Origin: Apteryx mantelli | Taxonomy: Eukaryota > Chordata > Aves > Apterygiformes > Apterygidae | Length of the DNA stretch: 64,000 nucleotides | Assembly (NCBI RefSeq): GCF_036417845.1 | Contig: NC_089979.1 | Location: forward strand, 4,517,424 to 4,581,423 | Direction of reading: 5' to 3' | Part shown: positions 34,826 to 47,879 of the stretch, in pieces | Layout: the number at the start of each line of letters is the position of its first letter | Position numbering within the stretch: position 1 is the first letter of the stretch | Made by a program: the position numbers and the translations under genes | Notes under the pieces: model-generated | Databases searched by the model: none | Seen by the model: the letters and a program-made list of their open reading frames with translations, nothing else | Told to the model about the DNA's origin: nothing

Positions 34826-37308
34826 ATGATTATCAAACAGTTGCATAAGGAAGTGCAAATCTATATAGGTTTCTGGCTGGTGAGATTAAACTGCCCAGGG
34901 ACAGGACTCACTTTACTCCAGCTCCAGGCCCTCCACGCTCAAAAGGAATCAGCTCCAGCGTTGAGAGAATTGCATTTTTTGCGCATCACCATTTTGTGGT
35001 GATCTGGGCTGATCACCAAGCAGATGCAGAGGAGCAGATCAAGGAGCTGTTACCCACAGCAGAGACACAGCCTCACACCTCTCCCCGCACCTCCCTCAGC
35101 ACCCTGCTACACCGGGTAAAGCTGCCTGGTTTAAATGAACTCCTTTTGCTCTGCCTTGCAGGGGACAAGGAGAGTTCAGCTAGCCAGGAGCTGTGTCTCA
35201 AGCGAGGAGCCCCGAGTAGCTCCGGTTATACCTCAAACTCTTGAAATCTTCAAGCCAAATTCGTAGATTCATCAGGGGAGGAAGCGTGGGCAGCCAACGG
35301 CTCAGAGCAGCCAGGGCATTCTCCCACCCGCAGGACACCCATGTGACAGTGATCTGGTGACATCCAAAGGGGACAAGCAAAGCTGGCATGCATAGTGGCT
35401 GCAAGTCAGAGGGAAAAGGTTGCATCCTTACAGCCTCGACACAGTGACTTTGTTGGCCATTCCTCAGAAACGGGGCCCATCAACTAATTTTTCACAGCCA
35501 CCAGTTGCATGCTGAGCCACAAATTCACAGGCCAAAGAGTGCATTGACATCTTCTGCCGTGTCCTTTGGACAGGAGACATGCTCCAAAGTTTTGTGTTGT
35601 GATTTTTCACAGGGGGAGTAACCTGTGTTCAGATCAGAGTCCTGTTGTATCTGGACTGATGAGCATATTATCAGGTAGCCTGTGAAACAACTGCAGAACT
35701 TATTTTAAAAAAAAGAACGTGCACCCAAGGAAGGAAGCAGACCAGATTGGAGGAAATAAAAGTTTTAAATAGACACTCAAAGTTTAGCCTAATTTGTATT
35801 TGGCTGTAAATGAAAAACAGAGCGGTGGAACTGCACAAACTGCTTTTTGTTTTGCTTTCTGCCTGAGAGCTGAGGTGGCTCTTTCATTAAGAGAGGCTGA
35901 GAAACACAGAACTAGGGCACCGTCCTTTGACAGAAACCAGGGATACAGTCACAGTCCCGCAGTTTGGGTACCTAAGGTAGGAGCCCTGAGATTCCTCTCT
36001 AATCGGCAAAGAGACAAGTATCTCCACACCAGGACATGCCACCAAGCAGCAGGATGGCTTCCTCGGTAGGATGTTCCTGTAGTTAATTAACCTTTGATTC
36101 TTATTTCCAGTGGGAACTCCTCTTGTTTCTCTTTCCAGCAAATGATTCTTATTGCGTTTTACCTACTCGATTGGAGGGAGAGCCCGCAATATCTGGCACC
36201 TGCTGCTGCTGCAGGTATTTCTGGGGAGCGATCAAACCACTTCTAATCTTGTCTCCTACAAGACAAACATACCGGAGCCCTTGTCTCCAAAGGCTGCTTC
36301 CCAGCACGCAAATCACCCTCGCAGCCTTTTCTGAACCACCCCAGCATCTCCCGTCTCCCAGGGTATGGATGATACCACCTTCTCTTGGTGGTCTCAAGCA
36401 AGTCAGCAATCCCCCTCCATTTCTTTCCCTATATCATTGAGTTTTGTAGTGGAAACTCTTTACTTTTTTTTCAGAGACTACTTTAAGTAAAGTTTTACAG
36501 GAAATTTCTCTGTTTGGATAAAATATAGTGACCTGTCATTAAAGACAGCCTCTTCTCAGTACCTTCCACCTTTTAAAACCTTTTTGGTTTTAAAAGTGAA
36601 ACATGTTGTTTCTTAACAACAAAAAAAAAGTTTTAATTTCCCCAAGCCATTTTAGAAAATTAACAAAAACTATTGCAGTGCTAATTGCTATTACGCAAAC
36701 AATTTTCACATGAATTCCTGCCCGTGGCCATGCAGATATAGGTAGTTACGCATACAGACCTGCCGTTCCAGGCTGTAGCAGATTAAGTACCTGATTTTTG
36801 GTTAGCTGTGAATTATTGCTAAACCGAAGGCACCGCAGCCCTGCCGTTAACGTTGCCTGATGCAAGGCCTGGACTCTGGCGACGGGGGAGTCAGCGCGCT
36901 GCAGAACTGTCCAAGCCGCGCTGCCGCAGCATCGGCTCCCCAAAACGTGCTCTCTGCTGCCTGAGAAAAGAGAAGAACACCCCTCGAAGAGGGGAGGAGA
37001 AGCTGTTATCTGTATCTCCTTGCCCTCCTCGTTGCACTGCCCCTTGCAGCCCTTTGATCTCTGTAACTGGAGAATACTAATGGGAGCGCTAGACTCTGAA
37101 GTGGCTTAAAGCCATTTTCTTTATTGCTAGATTAGGGCTGCGAGGGTATGAAATCTGCAGGCACTCAGCTCAAAATAAGTCAAGAGCTTTCTGCTTGTGG
37201 CAGAAATGAGTATGCTAAGCGTACAGGCCTGTCCCGGTAGAGTGCAGCTAACTGCTTTTATGAATGGAGTGAAAAACAACCGATGCTGTGAAGTTGTTGC
37301 TAAGAAGC

Positions 37309-37321
37309 TTTTTTTTTTTTT
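37309..37321. repeat. Poly-T tract (T13)
   Basis: Thirteen uninterrupted T residues. Confidence 0.9.
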
Positions 37322-37582
37322 CCTGGTGCCCTGACTGCTCCGGCCAATTTAAGCCGCAGAGCCCCTGAGCGCAGCACAGCCCTGAAATCGAGCAAGTGGG
37401 CAGGAAAACAAAAGAACAGGTTCCCTGTCTGTTCTCAGCCCGTATTTAGTTGAGTGATTATACAACTTCATACCTGTTATTATTTCTGGCAAGCTCTATT
37501 CATCTCATGGGAGACTTTTGGAATAACACAGCGCTTTGCTAGGGAGTGTCAGCCATCAGGCAAACATGCCTTCCAGAACTGA

Positions 37583-37608
37583 TTTTTTTTTTTGATTTTT
37601 TTTTTTTT
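37583..37608. repeat. Interrupted poly-T tract
   Basis: Two long T runs separated by GA. Confidence 0.9.
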
Positions 37609-38678
37609 AATATGTAAGTAATTGTTTCTTTACAGTTCGGTCTTTGCCTTTGAATGACTCACATTTCTACCTTGTCAGCTTTCAGCACAGGCCCTGCCCT
37701 CCCTCCCAGTGCTACAATCCTCCCAGCTCTCACCCACTGCGCCAGGTCACCCAGGGTGAGCACGGCAAAGACGCGGATCCATTTTGTCGGCGAGCTGTCC
37801 AGATGTTCTGCTTGCAGGGGCTGCTTTCGGGGGCTGGAGGGACTATGTGCAGTTAGAAGGCATCAGAAGTGAGCTGTGAGCAAGCCTCTAATGCATTCGA
37901 AAAGAGGTTTGTCTGTGGTGTGGTTTTTTTTTTTCCTTTGGACAAATCCAGATGCATTTTCACGGAGACAGTGACAGACTCTGATCCCCAGCACTGCTTC
38001 CGTGCCAAGTGTCTCATTTCTGTTCCAGCCTCCCGCAGTGCAAGTGCTCTTCAAATAGACGGACAGAAAGCTTGAACATTCATAAAAATACTTCTTTAGC
38101 ATCAATCTCTTTGTAAAATGACTACCCCTTTTTTGAGGGTTTTTTTGTGTAACTTTTCCCCCTTCATTCCCTTCTGAAAAAATATTCAACTTGAGGCAGA
38201 GAGCAATTATGGAAAATTTCAGGCTGAATGGTTAAAGCGCGGCCAACTTGTAAAGTAATTGGAAACATAAGGATACAAAGGAAAGCGTTTGGCAACCTAA
38301 GTATCATGCTTTCGGATGAAAGGTGCTGTTTAAATGGAGGATTCGTTTTATTGCGAGCTCCCCTCTCTCTGATATGTTAATTGTGTTTTGCCTGATCCCT
38401 TGACAGTTCATTAATTTTTTGTCCCATTGCAGGCTGTTGAATGCAGATAAATTTCAAGCTATTATGGGAACACCCTAGAAGTTTGTAGAGAAAGGAAACT
38501 CTCTGTTTCCTGTATCATCCTTCTGGGGATCTTGAAAGAGTTCACAAAAACCACTTAAGCAAACTTTCTTTGCTGGATAACGGAAGGAAAGGAAACTGTG
38601 AACAAGCAAACAACACTCAATTCCATGAGACAAGAGATACTCAGAGGTCATTAAAGAGAAAGTAAAGTCAACCAATGC

Positions 38679-38709
38679 AACACACACACGCGCACACACG
38701 CACACACAC
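38679..38709. repeat. (CA)n microsatellite with CG interruptions
   Basis: About 31 bp of CA dinucleotides with a few CG replacements. A likely length-variable marker. Confidence 0.9.
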
Positions 38710-41700
38710 TTATCTACTTGTACTCTGAAGGTAATGGGAACTTCTGCAGCATCAAAATATTCCGCACATGCACAATATTTCTGAACTATAAAAAGCTAAA
38801 TCTTGCAAACCGCCAGGGAGAAGAGCGGTGGAATATCTGTCCCAGCAAAGGTATGAAATCTTTCTGAAATTTTTGAGGTTCAAATAACAAATCACAGGCT
38901 GCACTGGAAATGGTCCTGGATCAACCGAACAACTTCAGCTTCTTCTTCTTCTCATTAACAGCACAGCCATCAGAGGTCTGTTACAATCAGTTCTGAATTT
39001 GTTGTTACATACAGATCTAAAGCAAAAGTCTGAACAGCAGTAAGATTTCCTGAGGCTGGCTTCAAGTGCAGAATTCATAAAAAATTCAGAGATTTGGAGC
39101 AAAACAGAAGTTTTAAGTGCACAAATACATCTTCCACTTCCAAACCCTGGAAATATTGGGAATGCCAATTTATAGGCTTGTCCCTATCTCTGAATTTTAA
39201 GCCAGTTTCCAAAGGTTGTGGTGTTGGTGTGTTCTCATGAACTGTCAGACTGTATGTCCCTCTCCTGATAACTTTTAAACCTCTTGGCTTCAGCTGCATT
39301 TCAGAGAGAGATCAAAATCATGGAGCTAATGAAATTCTGTAAGTTTGTTAAAATAGGTGGTTAGAGGAGGAGACCTGCAATGGCCCATCTGGAATATAGA
39401 ATCTGTGGAATTTGACATGAGTAAATCCACATGGAAGAGAGACCTTGTATCTGCTTACACCACAGGAAAAATTCTGGTTGAGTTTGCAGTCAACATGACA
39501 CAACCCGTAAGGAGAAATCGTTTTGGGGAACTCTTCGTTGGCAGTAAGGAGAGCACAGTGGGGGAAGGGGGTTAAAGCGAAGCAGTACTGCAGTATCTCT
39601 CATTGCTGGGAAGGTCAAAAAAAAGGAGATGACATAAAGCTGATATCCCCTACAAAATACATTCACCCCTATCAGAAGAGGAAGAGTTTGTGCAGCAGGA
39701 TAACTGAAGATCAATATAAAAGGACTAGGCCATCTGACAGGTTATTTCCCGGACTATCCATTAGGAAAAAAACAATGCAAGTTTTAGCTCACTTCAGTGT
39801 CCCAGAGTCCCCCAAAACTTCTCTGAACTTCTCCAGCCAAGCTCCAGCCACAGCTTCACCAAACTGAGAGGTTCTGGCGAACAGCGTTGCCCACCAGAGG
39901 TTCTGCTTTGCAGTGTCAAAATATAGATCACCAAAGGCAACATCACAGACTCACTGGGTATCTCAGAAGAAAGGTCAAAGACGGAGTCAACCCTAAAGTC
40001 AAGCTAGCATGTCTCCAGTTTAAGTCTGATAGACAATAAGAAAAAACTTGAAGTGTCTGGTGTTTATTTTGTACCTGTTATATAGTTAAAGAGAGCATTT
40101 CTGTCTCCAAGGGTGCTGACTGGAAATTCTGGAAAGGCATTTAAGAAAAAATCAAGTATGAAAACATTTTTTCTGGCAGATTCTGTAACATACACTGCTG
40201 GTCTGACCAAAACCACTACCAGGAACAAAAGAGTGAGAAAAATATATGAAACTTTTGCCAGCTCGGAAACAATATTTCGTTCAAATTTAGAGCAATCCAT
40301 TCAGGCCAGTTCTTGTTTAACTGGGACTGGAGGAGGCTGTGTTTGCAGAAATACAACTGATTTTGTGACAGGAAACATCTAAACCCCTCAAAAACATATC
40401 TCATAGTCTGTTCTCAAAGCTCTCCGCAGCTTCCCTGGGGAGACTGTTGAACCTCCCAAATAACCTTATTGCTAAAAACTTTCTCTCCTCTAAATTTTTC
40501 ATTCCTGATCTTAAGCCATAACCATCTCACCAGCTTTGGAGGTTGTGAATAATCTCCTTCATTTAAATCGTTACTTTCTGAGCTTCTGTCCCTATAGCAT
40601 CCCTCCTTCCCATGAGCAAAGAGCATGTTATCAACTCTGCGTGCACATGTGTGTGTTGGGAGAGGGAGGTAGAAATTTCATAGTTTTTCTGTGCTATGGC
40701 CCAGATAAGTGCTAAGACGTCCTCATGAAGAGTATCAGTCCACATCCAACAAAAATACTACAGTGGAAGTCCAGAAAAATGGGCTGAGACCCAATCAGAG
40801 AGAACAGGTCTTAATTTCTATTCTGAAAGATTGAGAAAGTATTCTCTGACATATATGATTCACTAATTATGGGAGACAAAATCAGAAATACAAAACTTTT
40901 GGTCCTACCAAATGGGCTCCAAAGTACTTAAGTTAGTTTAGTTGCCAGACTCCCTCTATACGCATAAGGAAAGAAGTTACTGAAATTAGAGGATTGCCCA
41001 AGTAAGAAAAGCAGCACGTCTCTATTACCGTCCTGTTTTGTCTGCTATCGGCACTGGGTTCGCACACACAGCTCTAGAAAAGATCTGTGCTACCTCTAGG
41101 CTCCTCTGCAGCAGGCGGTGTTGTGATCTGGGAAGATCTGAGAAGGGTTCAAGGGAGACAATGGAACTGCTTAAGAAGGAACTACAAAATACTTTTCTAA
41201 GGGTCAAAAGTGAGAACCTGAGCATGACTTACCCCGAGAGAGACATTATGATAAAGGGTCTGGCCATTATCTGCCAGCAACCTCAAGCTGAAATAAGGTC
41301 TCGGCAGTATCTGTTGCAAGCCAGAGACTCAGACTGTGGTTTAACGCTAGATTCCTGCTAGGTCTAGTGCCTGTGGCACGATTCAATGTGCATAGTTGAT
41401 CTAGCAAAAACTATTCATTTTCTATGTAGGGTTTTCCACCTTCCACAGATCAGCTAGATGAACTGACTAATCCTGAGAATATATGATCGCCAGATGATAA
41501 GGAGACGAGCAGAAGAGCCCCTTTTCGGAGCAGTTAGGTGTTAAATCGTTTCAGCTGTAAAGTGAAACTAGACCCCTAGAACAGCAGTCTCCGTGCGGTA
41601 CTTCACATAGAGAGACTTCCCCAAATCAAACAATTACATGACAATTCACGACTAGGTGATATTCAGTTCTAGGAAAAGGGGAAAGTTGTTGAGCACACTA

Positions 41701-41752
41701 AATATTCATTGATTACAAAAATTGTGATTTTGACCATTTTCACCTATCTTTT

Positions 41753-41763
41753 GGGGGGGGGGG
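41753..41763. repeat. Poly-G tract (G11)
   Basis: Eleven uninterrupted G residues. Confidence 0.9.
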
Positions 41764-43718
41764 AAGTGATTAAAAGAACCCTAAGATAACTCAGTATTTT
41801 GCCAGGGATTTTAATTTCTCCACTTCAATCAACTTTGGACTTTGGAAATGCATTTTAATCTTTTTCTCAAAGTTTAAAATGGTTTTAATATGAAACACAT
41901 CAGAGTCTGCAGCTGTTTGGTTTTGTTTGGAATTTCAAGTAATTAGGATAAAAATTATTTACCCAATTCCTTTCAGTTCTTTGGTCACAACTACAAAAAC
42001 AGTCTGATCAGAGTTATTCTTGAAACTTGGGTTGCTTAAGTTGTTTAAATAGACTTCTATTTCAGAAACAAAATGAGAGCCAACAATTTCACAATTAAAA
42101 GCTCGAGGGCTATAAAACTTGGCTTCACCTAACACTCTTAACATTGTTTTTATTATCTTAATCACTAGGTTCTTTACATACTAATTTTCCATCCCTTTGC
42201 CAACCAATGCCAATCCAACTTGCTTTTCCATCACCCAGGTGAGTGTTACTCATCTTTTTAGGGGAACGTAAAAAAACCCTGAATATAGTCAGCACAGTCG
42301 TGTCTATTTTTGCTACCGTTCATGGACCTATGCTAGCACTGAGTCATAGCTGCAGAAGTCACTAGCTGAGGTGTAGTTCCTTCGAGCTGTTTCCTCAGAT
42401 TTTCCAAAAACACAGAAAACTGTACTGGTTTTCCAGATGCAGTTTTCATGACACAGGGCTAAACCATTTGAGATCCTGTCTATACTGGGACCCAGAATAT
42501 TGCAAACGCTGATTAGGCACGGTACCGATTAGGCAAGGGAAGAGATGAGATAAGGCAGAGTGCGTGGTAGTAACAGGCCTTAGCAGAGCAAAGAGTAAAG
42601 CAGGTCCTCCAGGGAAGGCTATACAGGCTTCGGGTCCCACCTGGGTGATCAAAACAGTAACACCTGCACAGCTTAAATTCTGCTGTAGCTAAGAGACTGC
42701 AAGACAAGAAGGCTGTACGAAGAGAAATGAATGCCGAGCTAAAAGTATTGTTTTAGAGTCCAGCACTACAGGCCAAGCATCTGCATTGTGAGCAGGTAAA
42801 ATTCAGTATTTTATTCTGCACCGGACTAGCCCAACCTGCTATCATCTACAAATAAGTTAAATGCAGAGTTATTTTGTTCTGATGAGCCAAGACATCCCTC
42901 ACGTGAGACTTCGGCAAAGTCAGCTTTCCCTCATGCTAGCAACCGCCTGCAGGAGTACGTACAGTGAGAAAACTCACACAGCTCCTGGGCCTGGTCTTCT
43001 TTCCATATTCACCAGTGTAAACTGGCAAAAATACTAGCCAACCAGTAGTAAGGTAGCTTTGCCAGGGTAAAACTAATATGAATTAAGTCACTTGAAATTC
43101 ATCTCAGACTTAAACAGCCTCCTGTATTTCAGGCTTTGGTTCAAGGTTTTGGTTTTTTCTCAAACCTAATATGATGAAAATACATCAATTTTTCAATCTT
43201 GTTTGGAATACAAATAGAGAAACCAAGTACAAATATTCCTTGTGCAGCAATGGAAACCTCATAAATATCATAGGCAAGAGTTAGTATGAGGCAGCTCGGA
43301 AGGAAGACTGACTAATCTCAATTCATCGCCCAAGCTGAGGGAAACAGAAAGAGTAAACAGCATAAAAAGAGGTTTTGATCTCTCCTGACAACATCACTGC
43401 AAGGGAAGAAGTAATTGAACTGAGTCCTGCAGTTTTAAAATGTTGTCAATTAGTATTTTAACTGCCCTTAGCACTTAACTAAGAATGGAAAACCACTGTT
43501 CTTTAAGGCCTATCAAGTCATCCCTTGTCAAATATAAACTGCACTGGAGCTTAATTCCTTGCAGTTTTATTATGAAGATAATTATAGACCACATAAATTC
43601 AAAAGGCAGCATAATTTTATAGCTGTTAATACCATTCCTTAGCTACGCAAACCAGGAAAATAATGATAGGGAACTCTCATCCTTTAAGGCATGAACTAAC
43701 TGCAAGACCTCACAAGTG

Positions 43719-43736
43719 GCAGCAGCAGCAGCAGCA
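43719..43736. repeat. (GCA)6 trinucleotide repeat
   Basis: Six GCA (CAG) units in non-coding DNA. Confidence 0.9.
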
Positions 43737-44238
43737 AACACATCTTATGGCCTGTACTAGCGTCTGGCCAACCTAACTGCTATGAGCTTGAGACTCCATC
43801 ATGAGACACGGAAAAGGAGGGTGTAGGTGCTGTTTCTACACCAGGTTTCAGCCCCTAGAAAGAGGCAAAGTTGAGTTTGCTTAGGACTGTTGACGCTGCT
43901 CTGGTATGACAGGAGCCAACTGGCTCCGGATGGGTAAACGTGGGCACGAGACTGGGCAAAGGGCTTGGTCCCACTCTGTATCTGCAGGCCTGGCCCAAAG
44001 CTCATTTGGCTCTGAGAATTCAAGCCTGAAGTCAAGTTTGGCTACCAAGGGCAACCTAAACTAGCCAGAAGATCTGCCTGGCTGGGTCCTAGTCGCATAC
44101 TTGCGCACGCTATCCTGCCATCCACGAGACCTTCTTATAACTTGTTTGAGTCCAGACAAAATATCTTTTGTTGGCTTCCCCAAGTTTACAGCCCTTATCT
44201 GATGGGCAGAATTCAGAGTCATCCCAGTGCTTTTACGG

Positions 44239-44258
44239 AAAAAAAAAAAAAAAAAAAA
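44239..44258. repeat. Poly-A tract (A20)
   Basis: Twenty uninterrupted A residues. No retroposon body was recognised upstream of it. Confidence 0.9.
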
Positions 44259-47200
44259 GCATCAAGGGACGTGGACCATTTTACACAGCCATTTAAAGTT
44301 CCAGTCCAATGACAGCATATGATGGGGGAGGGTGGGAAGAAGGATAAACAGCAGTTTCACACACAGAGCACTGTGTTTCCCACCAGGAATGAATCAAACA
44401 CCCTCTGCAAAAGATACTCTGGGGATAAGTTAGAGACCAAATGTGTAAAAGTTGAGACTCATTTTTCATGTCTTGTTTACAAGCGTCCTGGCTGAGAGAC
44501 CCCACCTAGGTTTCTGGATGCTCAGATTTGCTTCAAGTCTAGCCTCAGGCCTCCCAAACCCATGGCCACTCCCAACCAGAAGACACCTCTAAAATTTGGG
44601 GCTGTGTCAGATGTCATTAAGTCTGAAAGCCAGACAAAACAATCCCCATCCATTCAGATGACGAATTACCTTTTTTAAAGTCCCGGTTTTCAAAGGACTT
44701 AGAAGCAGTGGTCTCAGGAGGTCTGGATAATGTAGGAATCCCCTGCATTTAATATAAAGCAATTCACACTAGATCTGAACACTGGCAAACAGTCAACTAA
44801 ATCCATTATCGCATGATAATGCTCAAACATTTCATTAATTCCTAACCAGCTGTCCTCTGTTCCCTTACCCCTTTCATCACACAAACATTTCTTTAACTGT
44901 CTGAGGGAGGGGAGAGGGAGGATCAGACACAGCCTCGTAAAATTCCTTCACCCGCTCTGCCTGCGGCAAGTTATTTCTTTTGACACGCATGTAAAATAAT
45001 ATCGGGGGTGTTGTTTGTTTGGCTTGGCTGGATGGTAAATTTTCATAACAATTTTGTAAGCCAAGTACCTGTGAAATGGAGTACAGAACTCACGGCAGCT
45101 TGTCGATGATCTGCAATCTGGTTAATCAACGCATCTCATCAAATAGGGAAGACCCCTTGTTTAACTTTGTATGCCAAGGCATCATACAGCAAACTGCCGG
45201 GCTTTTAAGGCAGGATATTGCTCTCTGGTGTTCAGAGGCCCGATAGACTTTTTCTAAAATCTGCAGGCATTGCCTGCCAGTCAAATCAGCGGAAGCGAGG
45301 ATTCAGTGAGGGATCCCCTGTACCTGGGGGGGGTTCTCCTACCGTGTGACCCACGAGGTGGAAACGTGCACCCTCAGAGTCCCTAGGGAGACTTTAAAAG
45401 TCACTACTCTCTATCAGCAAAAGGGAAAATTGTCATTTCTCCCCTGCAAAGACTTGAGGATGACTGTATTTATTAAAGGTTGAATATTTGGGGCTGAATA
45501 AAAACCTCAGAGGGAAGAGGTGAGTCTGCTTCCTTGTTGTTCCTCCCCCTACCACCACTGTTCGTAACAGTTTGGATTTTTTGAACTAAAATGTTTGCTT
45601 CATGGAAAACTGCCCTTTCTGGCTCTTGGCTCAGCTAGCGGCTGACAGTAAGTCTCAAGTGAAAACCACATAAGGAAACATAATGGAGATATTGCCTGGA
45701 CACGTCTCAAATGTCAGGGCTAGATAAGGACCGCGCTTCACCACAGCGGCAGGCAACAAAAGGGCAGTTTGCAATATTTTTCTCAGGTAAAGTGTCTGTA
45801 CGCTTAATAGGGAGGTGTCAAAGCACCATGGTAGCCCAGGCTGCAACAAATAGATGGGAAACAAGAAGCACGTTTTAGAAGTTGTGCCTACACACACAAC
45901 CTGGAGCTTTCTAACTGGTGTTTTCAGTGGTGTTAGGGTCTCATGTAACTTCCATAAAGTCACTGAAGTCTTTCTTTCCTCTTACCACAAGCCATTACAC
46001 TTTTATACTGCTATAAATACTAGGTATATTTTGCTTCCGCTGTGGCACAAACTTTAACATTTTATTAAGCTATACATACTTTCAGTTGTGATATAAAGGT
46101 TGTTGTTTTTACTGTCAAGAGTAGGTGTTATACTGGACTGCTGCTGTCTCTGTGGTAGCTTTATCTTTACCATCCGGCTAATTAACATGGATTTATTTTG
46201 TTGCATGTTTTCAAAAAGCTAGCAACGTGGACACAACATTTGTAAACATCAATAACATGTCAGAAAGAAAACCTTCTTTGAATAGACTTTGTGGGTCTTC
46301 ACCAGAGGACGGTTAATTCTGTGAGTTATGCACAGTTGTGATCAGGAGCACTTTTTTAAAGCCCGTTGTCTGAATTAGCCTAAAATAAGATAGAGAGATA
46401 AATACAGATCTAAAATACAAGATTAACTTTTGTTTGTTTCTTTAGGGTTTACAGTCATAGTATTTTTGCTGGAATCAAAATTCATATTGCTTTTTAATAG
46501 CGCATAGATGTGTGCAGTTCTTTCATTTTGCTTTCTGTGGTTTTCCTTTTTCTTAAGTCCGGTATGCTCGGTGGTTTATTTATTCACGAACTGCACAGAA
46601 GGAAGCTCCCCATCAAATAATTTTGTTTTGGATTATATGCTAACAGCATGCCGAGGAACAGAAAACAGATACCTTTGTGCCACATACTGTGCGTTTTTAG
46701 GTGCCACTCGCAGGCTACTTTACGCACCCCTGGTTTAATGTAACGAAAATTAAGTGTTACGCTACTCTGCCCAGTGATGTCAGCACAGTTAAGGCTAGGA
46801 GACGTGGGTAATTGTGAATAATAATAAAAAAACACGTGCCTGCGCTAAAAAAAATGTGGTCTTTAGCACCGTGGGCTTACAACGCGGCAGGATTAGGGCT
46901 GCAATGGGCGCCCGAGCCTTTTAATTCCCCGCAGGTCGGTGCGCGCCGGGCGCCGAACGAGCCGCCCCGGGGAGAAACGGGCGACGGTCTGCGCGACACA
47001 AAGCGCCTCGGCCGGCGGCGGGAAGAGCAGCGCGCTGCAGCCGCCTGCTCGCACGGGCGGCACGGTCACCCCCGGGGGGATGTAACCGGGCAGAGGCGGC
47101 CAAACCCGAGGGAAGGGTCTGGGCTGAGCGGCGGCGGCGGCGCCGGGGGAAAACGCTGGAAACCCGCGGCGCCGCCGCCGCGCTCGCCCCGGGCAGGCCG

Positions 47201-47461
47201 CGGCCGTTACGGGAGGGCGCGCGCGGCAGGTGGCGGCCTGAGGGGCGGCCCGGGCCGCTCAGCGGGCCCCGCGGGCCGGCAGCGCCTCTCCGCCACGGGG
47301 AGCGGGACCGGCGCCGGCGCCGCCTCCTCCTCCTCCTCCTCCCCGCCGCCCCCCGGAGGAGAGAAGCCGCCGGCCCCAGCCCGCCCCCCTCAGGTGGGGC
47401 GCCGCGGCCCCCTCCCCCGCCCCTGGGGCGATGCCCAGGTGCCCCCGTAGCCCGCCCGCCC

Positions 47462-47640
47462 GTCTCCCTAGCAACGCGCCGGGCCCCGCCCCCTCGCTGC
47501 ATATTCATGACCCCCGGCGCGGGGAGGGGGCGGAGGGGAAGGGGGGCGGGGGCGGGGAGGGGGCGGAAGCGGAAGCGGGGAGACGGTTTCCGAGGAGCCC
47601 GGTATAAAGCGGCCGCTGGTGCCCGGTGTCGCCCGCCGCG
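47462..47640 (+). promoter_or_regulatory. Core promoter: X-box-like site, GC boxes, TATA box
   Basis: In order: an X-box-like GTCTCCCTAGCAAC at 47,462-47,475 (right half perfect, left half one base off the RFX consensus); a small AT-rich island TGCATATTCAT at 47,498-47,508 that resembles POU-factor sites; several GC boxes of the GGGGCGG type at about 47,520-47,570; two GGAAGC ETS-type cores at about 47,566-47,577; and TATAAAG at 47,603-47,609. The TATA position predicts transcription starting at about 47,630-47,640 on the plus strand. Having a TATA box inside a CpG island is a minority arrangement in vertebrates. Motifs are seen in the sequence; binding is inferred. Confidence 0.65.
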
Positions 47641-47787
47641 CTCGTGCCGCCGTGAGTGACCTCACCCCTCCCTCCTCCTCCTTCCCCCCACCCTCCCCGC
47701 CGGCCGCCGCGGCCACCTCCCGGCACCGCCGCCTCCTCCCCCGCCGCACGGAGCAGGTCCCGGGTGCAGGGGGAGACCCGGGGGCAG
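47633..47787 (+). other. Predicted non-coding first exon
   Basis: The segment starts about 30 bp after the TATA box and ends at CAG|GTAAGGG, a strong donor with GT at 47,788-47,789. It contains no ATG, so it would be purely 5' untranslated. An earlier donor-like site, GCC|GTGAGT at 47,652, would leave an exon of only about 20 nt and is less likely, though alternative use cannot be excluded. The gene it belongs to cannot be named because no certain coding exon is visible in the following 16 kb. Confidence 0.5.
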
Positions 47788-47844
47788 GTAAGGGCGCCGC
47801 GCCGCGCTGCCCGGCGGGGCGGGCTGGGCTGGGCCGGGGGCGGC

Positions 47845-47857
47845 GGGGGGGGGGGGG
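47845..47857. repeat. Poly-G tract (G13)
   Basis: Thirteen G residues at the boundary between CpG island and minisatellite, on the non-template strand of the predicted gene. Confidence 0.9.
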
Positions 47858-47879
47858 AGAGGGGCGAGATTCTGGGGTG

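Larger units (their letters stand above)
35600..46830. other. Long non-coding upstream region
   Basis: Mostly AT-rich, CpG-poor sequence leading to the promoter. It holds homopolymers and microsatellites listed separately, one small CpG cluster at about 36.84-36.96 kb, and stretches such as 38.2-38.47 kb that have no repeat signature. All open frames are short and unrecognised. Confidence 0.45.
46860..47870. promoter_or_regulatory. CpG island
   Basis: About 1 kb of very high GC with dense CpGs, abruptly bounded by AT-rich DNA on the left and by the purine-rich minisatellite on the right. CpG islands of this kind mark promoters of broadly used vertebrate genes. The island extends roughly 750 bp upstream of the predicted start site, so a divergent minus-strand transcript is possible. 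A GTAAGC donor-like site lies on the minus strand near 46,878. An E-box CACGTG sits at its left shoulder (46,833-46,838). Long frames inside it on both strands are Arg/Gly/Pro/Ala-rich by-products of GC content. Confidence 0.9.

Noticed and set aside
38679..38709. CA-rich run as a possible structured or telomere-like repeat
   Set aside because: It is an ordinary dinucleotide microsatellite with CG interruptions.
46836..47508. Overlapping ~200-codon frames on both strands in the CpG island
   Set aside because: High GC removes stop codons in all frames; the products are Arg/Gly/Pro/Ala-rich with no domain, and they overlap the promoter.
47633..47651. Use of the first donor-like GTGAGT at 47,652 as the end of exon 1
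   Set aside because: It would leave an exon of about 20 nt. The GTAAGG donor after 47,787 fits better, though alternative use is possible.
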